In this document: positions 28,070-37,269 of the stretch, one piece after another
Numbering within the stretch: position 1 is the first letter of the stretch
Layout: every line of letters begins with the position of its first letter
Origin: Bradyrhizobium cajani
GTDB lineage: Bacteria; Pseudomonadota; Alphaproteobacteria; Rhizobiales; Xanthobacteraceae
Direction: 5' to 3'
Assembly: GCF_009759665.1 (NCBI RefSeq)
Contig: NZ_WQNE01000024.1
Coordinates: forward strand, 1-64,000
DNA length: 64,000 nt
Made by a program: the position numbers and the translations under genes
Notes under the pieces: model-generated
The model's database searches: none
What the model was told of the DNA's origin: nothing
Seen by the model: the letters and a program-made list of their open reading frames with translations, nothing else

Positions 28070-29800
28070 ATGTCTGACAAGCCTCTCGGCCTGGACAACG
28101 GCCTGACGAATTATGGCGACTTCGACTTCGCCCGCTTTCTGCGCCGTTCCTTCGCGCGATCAATGGGGATCTCACGCGAGGGACTCGATAAGCCAATCGT
28201 CGGCATTGCGATGACGCCATCGGGTTTCAATAACTGCCATCGCTACATGCCTGACCTGGTCGATGCGGTCTCCCGCGGTGTGCTTGCTGCGGGTGCGTTG
28301 CCACGGCCGTTCCCAACCATCTCGCTCGGTGAGGTCTTTCTCAATCCGACGAGCATGATGTATCGAAATCTTATGGCGATGGACACAGAAGAGATGATCG
28401 GTGCTCAGCCGATGGACTCAGTCGTGCTCATCGGCGGTTGTGACAAGACGGTGCCGGCACAGTTGATGGGAGCCGCCTCCGCAAACCTGCCGTCCATCCA
28501 ACTCGTCACGGGACCGATGTCAACGGGGCGGCATAGAGGCCAGAGGCTTGGCGCCTGCACCGACTGTCGTGGTTTCTGGGCCAGATATCGGGCCGGCAAA
28601 ATCGATTCCGCCGAGATCGCGGCGGTGGAGGGGCGTCTCTCCGTGACAGCTGGCACGTGCGCCGTAATGGGGACGGCATCGACCATGGCTTGCATCGCGG
28701 AAGCACTTGGTATGTCTCTGCCGGGAACGGCCACGATTCCCGCCGTTCACGCCGATCGCTTGGTGGCGGCGGAACAAAGCGGTAAAGCCGCGGTAGGGTT
28801 AATCGCCAGCAAACTCACTCCACGCGACGTCATCACGCGCAAGTCCGTCGAGAACGCGCTGCGCGTTCTGCTGGCGGTAGGCGGCTCTACCAACGCCGTG
28901 GTGCATCTCGCCGCGATCGCCGGCCGCCTGGGCATCAAGGTCCCATTCTCGCGCTTTAACGAGCTATCCGACGAGACGCCTGTCCTCGTCGATCTGAAGC
29001 CGGCCGGCGAAGGCTACATGGAGGACTTTCATGCCGCCGGTGGAATGGGGGCCCTGTTGCACGAATTGCGTCCGCTCCTTCATCTGGATACTATCGATGT
29101 CGGGGGGCGCCGTCTGGGCGATCGTCTTGCCGAGCCCATCGATTGGGTTGATCGGGCTGTTATCCGTTCGCTCGATAACCCAATCTCAAAAGTCGGAGGA
29201 CTCGTTGCGCTGACCGGCAACCTGGCGCCCGACGGCGCGATCTTCAAGCGGGCTGCCGCGACTGCGTCGTTATTCGAGTCCGAAGGACGGGCGGTGGTAT
29301 TCACCGGACTTGAGGACCTGAGTAAGCGGATTGATGATCCGGATCTGGACGTCAGGCCCGACGACATTCTCGTCCTGCAGAACGCAGGGCCGCATGCCGC
29401 CGGTATGCCGGAAGCTGGTTATTTGCCGATCCCGAGGAAGCTTGCTCAGGCAGGCGTGAGGGATATGGTGCGAATTTCTGATGCGCGCATGTCTGGTACC
29501 GCCTTTGGATCCATCGTCCTGCACATCGCGCCCGAGGCGGCGGTGGGAGGACCCCTTGGGGCCGTTCGCAACGGCGACCGTATCCGACTCTCGATCGCTA
29601 ACAAGAGTATCGACCTTCTCGTTGAAGAGGCCGAGATCAAGCGGCGTCTGGCGGGGCATCGCCCGCCGCCGGTACCCGCGCGTGGGTACAAGTCGCTCTA
29701 TCGCCGCACGGTGCTTCAGGCGCCAGACGGCTGTGATTTCGACTTTCTGACGCCTTGTGAGCCCGCCCGCCATGGACGAACCCCTGGCGCGCTTGACTAA
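28070..29800 (+). CDS. IlvD/Edd-family dehydratase
   Basis: A 576-residue iron-sulfur dehydratase. Candidate cluster cysteines are in 'IGGCDKTVP', 'LGACTDCRG' and 'TAGTCAVMG'; the active-site block 'DARMSGTAFGSIVLHIAPEA' is near residue 465. The family includes dihydroxy-acid dehydratase and sugar-acid dehydratases; this one reads more like the L-arabonate/pentonate group than biosynthetic IlvD, so a sugar acid or related hydroxy acid is a likely substrate. ATG 28070 has AGGAG seven bases upstream. Confidence 0.88.
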   Translation: MSDKPLGLDNGLTNYGDFDFARFLRRSFARSMGISREGLDKPIVGIAMTPSGFNNCHRYMPDLVDAVSRGVLAAGALPRPFPTISLGEVFLNPTSMMYRNLMAMDTEEMIGAQPMDSVVLIGGCDKTVPAQLMGAASANLPSIQLVTGPMSTGRHRGQRLGACTDCRGFWARYRAGKIDSAEIAAVEGRLSVTAGTCAVMGTASTMACIAEALGMSLPGTATIPAVHADRLVAAEQSGKAAVGLIASKLTPRDVITRKSVENALRVLLAVGGSTNAVVHLAAIAGRLGIKVPFSRFNELSDETPVLVDLKPAGEGYMEDFHAAGGMGALLHELRPLLHLDTIDVGGRRLGDRLAEPIDWVDRAVIRSLDNPISKVGGLVALTGNLAPDGAIFKRAAATASLFESEGRAVVFTGLEDLSKRIDDPDLDVRPDDILVLQNAGPHAAGMPEAGYLPIPRKLAQAGVRDMVRISDARMSGTAFGSIVLHIAPEAAVGGPLGAVRNGDRIRLSIANKSIDLLVEEAEIKRRLAGHRPPPVPARGYKSLYRRTVLQAPDGCDFDFLTPCEPARHGRTPGALD

Positions 29801-29826
29801 GAGGCGCGCCAGCAGCTGCAACTTGA

Positions 29827-30396
29827 CATGACACTATTGCAGGACCGGCAGCGCCTTTCGGCATCACGCTGCTTGCGCCCGCCGGCCGCGATGGGGGCCT
29901 TGCAAGCATTGGCCGCGTCTTCCACGCCGACACCAAGCTCAGCGTCGGCGCGAAGGGCCTTGCGCAGCCTGCGCTCCCGACGCGGCCGGCCAGCAGCGGC
30001 GACGAGATTGCGATCGCGGTGGTCGGCGCGCATATGTCGGGTATGGCATTGAACGGCGAGCTGAGGGCGCTGAACGCACGGCTGATCGAAGCCACGAAGA
30101 CGGCGCCCGACTACAAACTCTACGCGCTCGACACCACGCCGCGGAAACCCGGCATGCTGCGCGTTGAGGCCGGCCGGGGCGCATCAATCGAGCTGGAGAT
30201 CTGGTCCTTGTCGGCGTCTGCCTTCGGCAGGTTCGTCAACGCGATCCCACCGCCGCTGTCGATCGGCACCATCAAGCTCGCTGACGGTCGCGGCGTGAAG
30301 GGCTTCATCGTCGAACCGGAAGTGCTTGGCGGCGCCCGCGACATCACCGCATATGGCGGCTGGCGCGCCTTCATGGCGGGCCGTGCGGCATCATAG
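29827..30396 (+). pseudogene. 5'-truncated allophanate hydrolase (AtzF C-terminal part)
   Basis: The frame ending at 30396 reads 'PFGITLLAPAGRDGG', 'ASIGRVFHADTKLSVGA', 'VVGAHMSGMALNGEL' and 'GTIKLADGRGVKGFIVEP'. This is the C-terminal domain of allophanate hydrolase with the linker before it. The N-terminal amidase domain is missing and a stop at 29824 closes the frame upstream, with no usable start, so it is a stump. The C-terminal domain alone acts on the N-carboxyl intermediate in urea amidolyase chemistry, but expression here is doubtful. Confidence 0.8.
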
Positions 30397-30490
30397 CGGC
30401 TCTCTTGCCTCGGGCGCAGCGCAGCGCGAAATGGTGCGCTGCTGACCCAGTGACCCAGCGGCGCATCCTTACAAATAGAGCCCGCCCTCT

Positions 30491-30521
30491 GCAGTGCAGC
30501 GCTGAAGTAGCGCTGCACTGC
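30491..30521. repeat. Perfect inverted repeat, 13-bp arms
   Basis: GCAGTGCAGCGCT, loop GAAGT, then its exact reverse complement. It follows the allophanate hydrolase stump by about 95 bp and has no T-run, so a Rho-independent terminator is unlikely in the simple form. It could be a dispersed palindromic element or a processing hairpin. Confidence 0.8.
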
Positions 30522-31298
30522 GTCAGGAACACGGAGTGTGAACTCAACGAAGCTCGCTCTCAAAAGTCGCCCGTCAAAATGCCCATGCCCAGCCATTGAG
30601 GGTGGCGATTTTTGGCTCCCTGGTGTGAGATTGCATGCGCTTGACAAGTGAAAATGTCGAACCTGCTAAATCCGATTTGAAGAGCCCTCGAATCAGCGGT
30701 CATGATTCCGTGTTCGCAGCGGAGGGAACGATGCGACCGAAGAAGTTTAGAGGCGAGAAGGCGATCTCTTTCGCGCCAAGCTGGATGCTTCTGCACCTTT
30801 TGCGGGCACGCGATCTGCATCAGCTCCAGGTTTTCATTGTTTTATTGAGCCGGTGACGATGTGCGCCTCGCGCGATTCACTGCCTGATGCGCCGAACTGC
30901 GCGGTCGCAAGCCCAGGCCTGCAGCAGGTCACGGGCTGCTGGATGAAGAGGTCGTGAACGTCTGGATATCGAGCAATCCGCTGCACCTGATGCGGCTTGT
31001 AGGTCCCATAGGCCAGAGCTCATTCACGCAGGCCCGACAGTTCGCGGGTGGTCACCTATCCGCGCCCGCCGTACACTTGTTGCGCGTCACTTGCGCCAAC
31101 GCTTTTTGGACGATCCTGCGCCCCACGGCCATCGAGTCGGAATCCTGCGTTGTCTGGCGAAAATGGCTGAATTTGTGCGTGTTTCGGCCTTCCGCATTAT
31201 GATTTGCAACTACTGTTTGATTAGAAATCAGGCAGTGAAACGGTCACCTTGAGGCCGTTCGACGCCAACAGCCTGATCGCAGAATGGAGAGAGACACT
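30522..31298. other. Gene-poor stretch
   Basis: 777 bp of short frames with no identifiable product. A CTTGACAAG core at 30640-30648 resembles the centre of the operators near 56.7, 58.7 and 62.6 kb but lacks their A/T arms. The promoter of the cupin gene should lie near the right edge, where the sequence becomes AT-richer (31160-31240). Confidence 0.45.
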
Positions 31299-31922
31299 AT
31301 GCCAGTTTTCAGAAGCGGAGAACAGCCACCGAGCTGGTGCGAACTCAGAGGTTTCGAGTTTGTGGAGCTTAGCGGACCACCGCGGCCGATCTCGGTAGCT
31401 GACAAGAAGCAACGTCTCCTCGTTACGCGCGGAACCTGCCGGCTGACGAGCAAGAGGGGGGCGAACGTGCTCACCGAAGGTCAGTTCTGGGACATGGATG
31501 AGGCGGACGGTCCGTTTACTGCGGACGCCTGCGACCGATCCGCCCAGGTCCTCATCTTTTTCGGCAGGTGGGGCGCTGAGATCGGGGGCTGCGGCGTTTT
31601 CTTCTCGAATTACCCAAGGACGGCAAAGGGAGATCCGGTTAGCTATCCCAAGTCGACCAACTTTGACGCCCACTATCACGATAATGACGAATACTGGGTC
31701 ATCATCAAAGGATCGGGCACTGTTGTGGTCGGATCGCGCACCTACGAAGTTGAGCCGGGCGATTGCATTCCCATCGGAATGGGACATCATCACGATCTCC
31801 CTCAGGTACGCTCGGACATTACGGGCGCCTATTTCGAGACAACGCTCGAAGGCAAGAAGCGATTTGGGCACCTTTGGGAGCACACGCACGGACCTGCTGA
31901 TGTCCGCTCCGATCGCGTCTAA
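31299..31922 (+). CDS. Cupin-domain protein
   Basis: A 207-residue protein with a conserved cupin barrel in its C-terminal half: motif 1 'FDAHYHDNDEYWVIIKG' (His, His, Glu ligands) and motif 2 'PGDCIPIGMGHHHDL'. The N-terminal half looks like a second, degenerate cupin ('LLVTRGTCRLTSKRG'). Such proteins are metal-dependent isomerases, oxygenases or sugar-binding sensors. ATG 31299 has GGAGAG seven bases upstream; an upstream ATG at 31284 does not. It begins a plus-strand run with a MocA-type dehydrogenase 26 bp later. Confidence 0.85.
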   Translation: MPVFRSGEQPPSWCELRGFEFVELSGPPRPISVADKKQRLLVTRGTCRLTSKRGANVLTEGQFWDMDEADGPFTADACDRSAQVLIFFGRWGAEIGGCGVFFSNYPRTAKGDPVSYPKSTNFDAHYHDNDEYWVIIKGSGTVVVGSRTYEVEPGDCIPIGMGHHHDLPQVRSDITGAYFETTLEGKKRFGHLWEHTHGPADVRSDRV

Positions 31923-31948
31923 TTCTCACTCAAGCCCATCTGGAAAAA

Positions 31949-33022
31949 ATGACACGTAAAGTTCTGCATATCGGAGCTGGTGGCCACGGAGCGCGCTGGT
32001 GTGAAACGTTCTTGCCGCCGAACGTGGCGGACGGGACCATCGAGGTGGTCGGTTTGGTCGATATCAATGCGGAAGTCTTGGAAAGAGGACGGAAGCAACT
32101 CGGTTTAAAGCCGGAGCAGTGCTTCAGCTCGGCAAAAGAAGCTTTCGATTCTGTGGCCGCAGACTTCTGTACCATCGTGACTCCGCCCGCCCTGCACGAG
32201 TCCATCGTCGATCTAGCCCTCCCTCGCGGGATGCATATCCTTTCGGAGAAGCCGATCGCCGATACTATGGAGGCTTCCGTCCGGATCGCTGATAAAGCGA
32301 AAGCGGCCGGCTGCAAGATGGCGGTGACCATGAGCGTGCGGTTCGATCAGGATAAATCGACACTGCGACACGTTGTAAGTGGCGATACGCTCGGACGTGT
32401 CAATACGGTTTCGTGTCGACACTCTAGTGACTATCGCAAATACGATTCCTGGCGGCGTTTTCGTCATGAGATGGCTTATCCTACGCTCATCGAGGGCGCA
32501 GTGCATCATCTCGACATCATGGCCGATCTGGCGGGGGCGCCCTGCACATCTATTTTCGCCCGCAGCTGGAAGCCGGAATGGGCGGAATACAAAGGCGACA
32601 CAGACGTCATAGCTTTGATGGAATTCGCAAACGGTGTCCATGGAGTTTACGAAGGATCCGCCGCGCAATCCACAGGGCTCAACGATTGGCATTTTGAGTA
32701 TTTCCGAGTGGAAGCGGAGTCGGGCACGGCTATCCTCGACCATCGGGAGGTCGAGGTGTTCCATCGCGACCCGAAGCGAATTTATCAAAGAAACCGGCAA
32801 GGGAAAGGGCAACAGGTCTCCTTGCTTACGGGCAAGAAGTGGAATCATTCGCTGTTGATCGAGCAGTTCTGTCATTGGCTCGACGGCGGTCCGGCTCTGG
32901 CCACCAATGTCGAGGATAACCTGCAGTCCGTGGCTATGTTATTCGCCGCCATTGAAAGTGCGCGGCTCGGCCGGCCTGTCAAAGTACAGGAATTCCTGCA
33001 ATCCTTCCGAAAGGGTATTTAA
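31949..33022 (+). CDS. Gfo/Idh/MocA-family oxidoreductase
   Basis: A 357-residue NAD(P)-dependent dehydrogenase. The N-terminal Rossmann fold is marked by 'HIGAGGHGARW', the family signature EKPI is in 'HILSEKPIADT', and the catalytic His follows in 'GAVHHLDIMADL'. Members oxidise inositols, sugars and related polyols, and MocA acts on rhizopine, so a polyol or sugar derivative is likely. It is 26 bp downstream of the cupin gene. Confidence 0.9.
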   Translation: MTRKVLHIGAGGHGARWCETFLPPNVADGTIEVVGLVDINAEVLERGRKQLGLKPEQCFSSAKEAFDSVAADFCTIVTPPALHESIVDLALPRGMHILSEKPIADTMEASVRIADKAKAAGCKMAVTMSVRFDQDKSTLRHVVSGDTLGRVNTVSCRHSSDYRKYDSWRRFRHEMAYPTLIEGAVHHLDIMADLAGAPCTSIFARSWKPEWAEYKGDTDVIALMEFANGVHGVYEGSAAQSTGLNDWHFEYFRVEAESGTAILDHREVEVFHRDPKRIYQRNRQGKGQQVSLLTGKKWNHSLLIEQFCHWLDGGPALATNVEDNLQSVAMLFAAIESARLGRPVKVQEFLQSFRKGI

Positions 33023-33446
33023 ATTGCTTCTCAGGCCGCACCTGCGCTGCAATGACCATGACGTCTGGTCGGACTGTTGCTTCGGCGGACTAAACGGCGG
33101 CAGCCTGCCGCCGGTTCGACAGATACCTTGACCTGAGACTGCGGAGCGCATCTCCATCGGAATTTGCGGTGATCGGTTTTTGGACATGTACCAGCCCGAC
33201 TGCAATGGCCTGGATAGGACCTGGGCTCAGTAACAGGCGCCTATTGCACGACAAACTTGGTGCTCCGTCTCGATCAGCTTTCTGCGCGAGCGTCAGCGGA
33301 TTTTTCCAATATCACACTCTGGCGACATTGATCCCTGCACACATCAGAGAAGAATCGGTCCCCGTCGAAAAGGCGCCCTAGTTCAGCCAAGTCGACGTCT
33401 CCTCTAGCCGCCCGAGAACAAAACACCGACGGGGAAAGTCATACAA
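33023..33446. other. Intergenic stretch, no recognised gene
   Basis: 424 bp separating two dehydrogenase genes. A broken frame around 33150-33230 could be a gene remnant but I cannot name it. No strong promoter is evident. Confidence 0.4.
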
Positions 33447-34505
33447 ATGATACATCAGAATCTTCAAGCCATCATCTTGTCTGACGACTTGCGCGCGGAT
33501 TGGGTTAAACGTGGCAGGACCTTGCTAGAGAGCAAGGTCTCGACCATGATCATCATGGTCGATAATCCGACTTGGAAAGAGGACCTGCGCGCCAATCTGC
33601 CTAGCGCTGATCTGTTGCTGGTCGCGCCGTGGTTAACACCGGACATGTTCATCGATGAAGAACTACTCGACGTTGCGCCCAAGCTGCGCGCGATCGCCGG
33701 CACATTCGATAACCGCTTCACCAGCTTCGTCTCGATCGAGTCGCTGCGGCACCGCAGAATCCGGCTAATCGACACCTCGCGTTCTATGACACCTAGTGTA
33801 GCCGAATTCGCCCTTACCCAAACTTTGAACCTCTTGCGCGATGTTCCCGCTGCGATCGCGCTGATGCGTGCCGGCGGCTGGAGGCGTCCGTGGGACACCT
33901 TCGGCTATATCTATGGCGACCTCGCAGGCAAGAAGGTCGGGCTCGCCGGCTACGGCAGCATTAACCGTCGCTACCATGAGCTCCTCAGGGGTTTTGGGTG
34001 CCCGACATCCGTGTATGATCCAACGCTAGACAACGCCGCCGCGCAAAGACTCGGACTTACATATACGTCGTCGCTCATTGAGCTCGCCGCTGCCTGTGAG
34101 ATCTTCGTTGTCGGAATCCCACCACTCAAATCCTCGCTGCGCCATGTTAACAAGGCAGTGTTTGATGCCCTGCCGGTGGGTGGCATTTTCGTGCTGGTGA
34201 GCCGTATGGCGGTCGTCGACGAGCCTGCGCTGTGGGATGCAGTCAACACACGAAAATTGCGGGCGGCAATCGATGTATTCTCGACGGAGCCAGTTCCGCC
34301 CGACGCACACTACCGGTTCCATCCAAATGTGTTGACCACCCCGCATATTGCTGGAGGTGCAGTCTACTGCCACGAGCGCTGCTTTGCTGATGCCTGCATC
34401 GACGCACTCGCCGTCATCGCGGGCGGCGAGCTCCGCTTTGAGGCAGCGCCGGTGGACGCATCAATGTACAGCGGAGTCGATCAGTCCGGGAGGGCACAGC
34501 AGTAG
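33447..34505 (+). CDS. D-2-hydroxyacid dehydrogenase family protein (2)
   Basis: A 352-residue NAD-dependent dehydrogenase. The nucleotide motif is 'VGLAGYGSINRRY', which lacks the usual third Gly (GYGSIN). The Arg is in 'VLVSRMAVV', the Glu in 'DVFSTEPVPP' and the His in 'TTPHIAGG'. It resembles the enzyme at 26925 in fold only and is clearly divergent. The substrate is unknown; the neighbouring cupin and MocA-type genes suggest sugar-acid or polyol chemistry. Confidence 0.85.
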   Translation: MIHQNLQAIILSDDLRADWVKRGRTLLESKVSTMIIMVDNPTWKEDLRANLPSADLLLVAPWLTPDMFIDEELLDVAPKLRAIAGTFDNRFTSFVSIESLRHRRIRLIDTSRSMTPSVAEFALTQTLNLLRDVPAAIALMRAGGWRRPWDTFGYIYGDLAGKKVGLAGYGSINRRYHELLRGFGCPTSVYDPTLDNAAAQRLGLTYTSSLIELAAACEIFVVGIPPLKSSLRHVNKAVFDALPVGGIFVLVSRMAVVDEPALWDAVNTRKLRAAIDVFSTEPVPPDAHYRFHPNVLTTPHIAGGAVYCHERCFADACIDALAVIAGGELRFEAAPVDASMYSGVDQSGRAQQ

Positions 34506-34803
34506 CTGCGGCGTACTGCGGATGGCGCGAGTCGCCGCAGCGGAACATCGTGGTCGATCCTAAGAGGGATTTTCACAATCTGCGACTAGCTCGAAAACTG
34601 TGCTAACGCGGCTCTGCGTCAAGGGTGGCAAGAAGATTCGATGCTTCGTGGAGAAGATTTGCAGCCGAACGCCAATTAGCGGAACTAATGCGGACCATGG
34701 CTGTGAGGACGTGTTCCGGCGCAGCGAGACCGATGCGCCGATCGATTATCCTCCGTTGGTCTACGTGCGCCTGTGTCTCAACAATGGTGGCGGCATGGAG
34801 TTA

Positions 34804-35727
34804 TCAGACATCAACCGTTGCTGTCGGAAGGTCGCCCTGTCGAATGGCGGCCAGGCATTCCTCGCGTACCGTCGCCGTCATGCGCCGGGCCGCAACCGTC
34901 AGCGGGCGCGTTCTCGCTGTAGCGACCTGCCAAGTTATGCTTACGTCTTCAATAGGGGCCGCGGATATTCCGTGAGTCGTGATGCGGCCTTGAACACCGC
35001 TAGACGGGAGCACTGTGTAACCGTAGCCGTCTTCAATCAGAGCGAACATCAATCCACGGGTATTCACCTCGATCACCGGTCTATAGACGAGATCGCTACG
35101 GCCCAGCGCATGTTCAACGATCCGTCGGAGGCTGTTGGTGCGCGTCGTCGCGATCTGCGGAAGGTCGGCCAGCCTTGTGGCAGGTACCGGCCGGTCCGGC
35201 GACAGGTCGCTGGAGGCCGGACCAACCAGCATCAGGGCTTCGGTAAACAACGGGCTGCAGTAAAGGTCGTTTGGCCTTTCCATGGTCGAGATGACCCCGA
35301 CATCGACATCGGCCGCGATGATCCGCTCGCGCACTGCGGCCGTGGTGCCCTCGTAAAGGCGGATCTGAACCCGTGGGTAGGCCTCCTGAAAACGGCGAAG
35401 CACGCGTCCAACCATCAGCGCTGTAAGCGACGGCGGGAAGCCCAGGCTGATTTCGCCGGAGGGCTCCTCCTTCTCTTCTCGGATTTCCTCTCGGATATGG
35501 TCAATTTGCGAGAGCAGTGCGTGGACTCGCGTCCGCAACAACACTCCTGCTTCCGTTAACTGAACGCCACGGGCATGGCGGTCGAACAGCTCGGCCCCAA
35601 GCTCGGCCTCCAAGAGGCTGATCTGCCGGCTCAGAGCCGATTGGGAAACCAGCGCCACATTGGCCGCACGACTGAAGCTACGTGCGTCCGAAACAGCCAA
35701 GAAATACCGCAACCCCTTGATATCCAT
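34804..35727 (-). CDS. LysR-family transcriptional regulator (1)
   Basis: A 307-residue LysR regulator. The N-terminal winged helix-turn-helix includes 'FSRAANVALVSQSALSRQISLLEAELG', followed by a linker helix with a charged stretch 'REEIREEKEEPSGEI' and a type 2 periplasmic-binding-like sensor domain. It is divergent from the Mo-hydroxylase genes with 157 bp between starts, the normal arrangement for a regulator that controls its neighbour and itself. The inducer is unknown. Confidence 0.92.
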   Translation of the reverse strand: MDIKGLRYFLAVSDARSFSRAANVALVSQSALSRQISLLEAELGAELFDRHARGVQLTEAGVLLRTRVHALLSQIDHIREEIREEKEEPSGEISLGFPPSLTALMVGRVLRRFQEAYPRVQIRLYEGTTAAVRERIIAADVDVGVISTMERPNDLYCSPLFTEALMLVGPASSDLSPDRPVPATRLADLPQIATTRTNSLRRIVEHALGRSDLVYRPVIEVNTRGLMFALIEDGYGYTVLPSSGVQGRITTHGISAAPIEDVSITWQVATARTRPLTVAARRMTATVREECLAAIRQGDLPTATVDV

Positions 35728-35884
35728 GTGGTTCGGTTGATCCTCTTCGGTATCTAATAGTGAGATAGTGTTTGTGCAAAGTATGCATTTGTCAAATGCC
35801 TTGGTCTCCGCTCAGCTTGCTGTAGGGCAGCAAAGCTGCCGGCGATCAAGCGAGATCCCGGACAGCAGAGCGAAGGGAGGACGC

Positions 35885-36778
35885 ATGTTTCCAGCACCCA
35901 TTCTCGAGTACTTCAGGCCCGCTTCCGTAGGCGAGGCAACACGGCTCCTGTCTGGAGGCGCGGGCGAGAATGCCCATATCATTGCTGGCGGTCAGAGCCT
36001 TATGCAGGCGATCAAGTCGCGGCTGATTTCGCCAGATGCTTTGATCGATCTTCAGGATATCAAAGCGCTCCGCAGCATTCATTTCGACAAGAATGGCTTG
36101 GTGATCGGTGCCATGACGTCCTATGCGGACATCGCATCAGACAAACGCATTCCAGCGGCTTTCGCCGCGCTTTGCGACGCAGCAGGCCACGTGGGCGATC
36201 GGCAGGTCCGCAATCGCGGCACAATCGGCGGTTCGCTATGCTGGAACTATATCGCGGCTTGTTTGCCGCCGACCTGCCTTGGTTTGAGCGCGACGCTCGA
36301 ACTGCAGAATGCCGCAGGCAGACGGCGTATGGTCGAGGCCCGTGCCTTTCTAAAAGGTCCGCTCGAAACCGACCGTTCAAGCGACGAACTGCTGATCGCC
36401 ATCCATCTCGGGCCAGCAGCCGCTCGTACAGGTAGCGCCTACCGCAAATGGGGACTGGTCACCGATGCGCTCCCCGTTGTCAACATCTGTGTATCACTTG
36501 AAGTCGGCGCCGATCACATCTGCAGGGAAGCGCGTGTAGCGCTGGGCGCGCGTAGCGAAGGACCGACGCGTGTGGAAGCTGCCGAGTTGGCGTTACGTGG
36601 AGTCCGCAAGGGGGACGTCCGCGCGATCGACGCGGCACTGGACGCAGCCGCCGAAGCCGCGGACTACCAGTCGGATCTATGGGCTGATGCCCCATACAAG
36701 AAAGTTCTTTTGCGCAAGATCGGGCGCGAGGCCGTGACTGTTGCCTTCGCGCGGGCAAGCGGAGAGGTGGGCAAATGA
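35885..36778 (+). CDS. Molybdenum hydroxylase FAD subunit (CoxM type)
   Basis: A 297-residue FAD-binding subunit of the xanthine dehydrogenase/CO dehydrogenase family, with FAD-contact motifs 'IIAGGQSLMQAI' near residue 32 and 'NRGTIGGSLC' near residue 110. It passes electrons from the iron-sulfur subunit to FAD. ATG 35885 is favoured by GGGAGG four bases upstream. It overlaps the next gene by 4 nt. A shattered fragment of a close homologue lies at 8842-8942. Confidence 0.92.
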   Translation: MFPAPILEYFRPASVGEATRLLSGGAGENAHIIAGGQSLMQAIKSRLISPDALIDLQDIKALRSIHFDKNGLVIGAMTSYADIASDKRIPAAFAALCDAAGHVGDRQVRNRGTIGGSLCWNYIAACLPPTCLGLSATLELQNAAGRRRMVEARAFLKGPLETDRSSDELLIAIHLGPAAARTGSAYRKWGLVTDALPVVNICVSLEVGADHICREARVALGARSEGPTRVEAAELALRGVRKGDVRAIDAALDAAAEAADYQSDLWADAPYKKVLLRKIGREAVTVAFARASGEVGK

Positions 36779-37269
36779 AGCGGGCGATCACGATTACAGT
36801 CAACGGCCAGGAGCATGAGGAGATGGTGGAGAATCGGCTGTTGCTAGTCGATTTCCTGCGTGACGTGATCAATCTGACCGGCACCCATGTGGGCTGCTCG
36901 TTCGAGGGGGTATGCGGCGCTTGCACGGTGCACTTGGACGGCGTGCCGGTCAAATCATGCCTGATGCTCGCTGTGCAAGCGGACGGACGATCGATTACTA
37001 CCGTCGAGGGGCTTGCCAAGAATGGCGTTTTGAGCATCCTCCAGCAGAGTTTCACCGAGCATCATGCCTTGCAATGCGGTTACTGTACGTCCGGCATACT
37101 TATGAACGCGACTGAGTTCCTGCAGTCGAATCCATCGCCGAGTGAGGACGAGATACGGGCTTCGCTAATTGGAAACATCTGCCGCTGCACTGGCTACGTG
37201 CACATCGTTGCGGCTATCAAGACCGCGGCGCAGCGTTTGGCGGCAACAAGGCTTGAGGTGGCGAAATGA
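36775..37269 (+). CDS. Molybdenum hydroxylase 2Fe-2S subunit (CoxS type)
   Basis: A 164-residue protein with both [2Fe-2S] clusters: the plant-ferredoxin type ('GCSFEGVCGACTVHL' and a following Cys in 'VKSC') and the C-terminal type ('CGYCTSG' and 'NICRCTGYV'). It carries electrons from the molybdenum centre to FAD. ATGA overlaps join it to the genes on both sides, so the three subunits are translated in step. Confidence 0.95.
   Translation: MKRAITITVNGQEHEEMVENRLLLVDFLRDVINLTGTHVGCSFEGVCGACTVHLDGVPVKSCLMLAVQADGRSITTVEGLAKNGVLSILQQSFTEHHALQCGYCTSGILMNATEFLQSNPSPSEDEIRASLIGNICRCTGYVHIVAAIKTAAQRLAATRLEVAK

Noticed and set aside
30640..30665. CTTGACAAG followed 17 bp later by TGCTAA, as a fourth operator/promoter
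   Set aside because: Core matches but the T/A arms that define the other three operators are missing, and no gene starts within 600 bp.
34600..35559. 319-residue plus-strand ORF overlapping the LysR gene
   Set aside because: It is the opposite-strand shadow of the LysR coding sequence and has no family resemblance.
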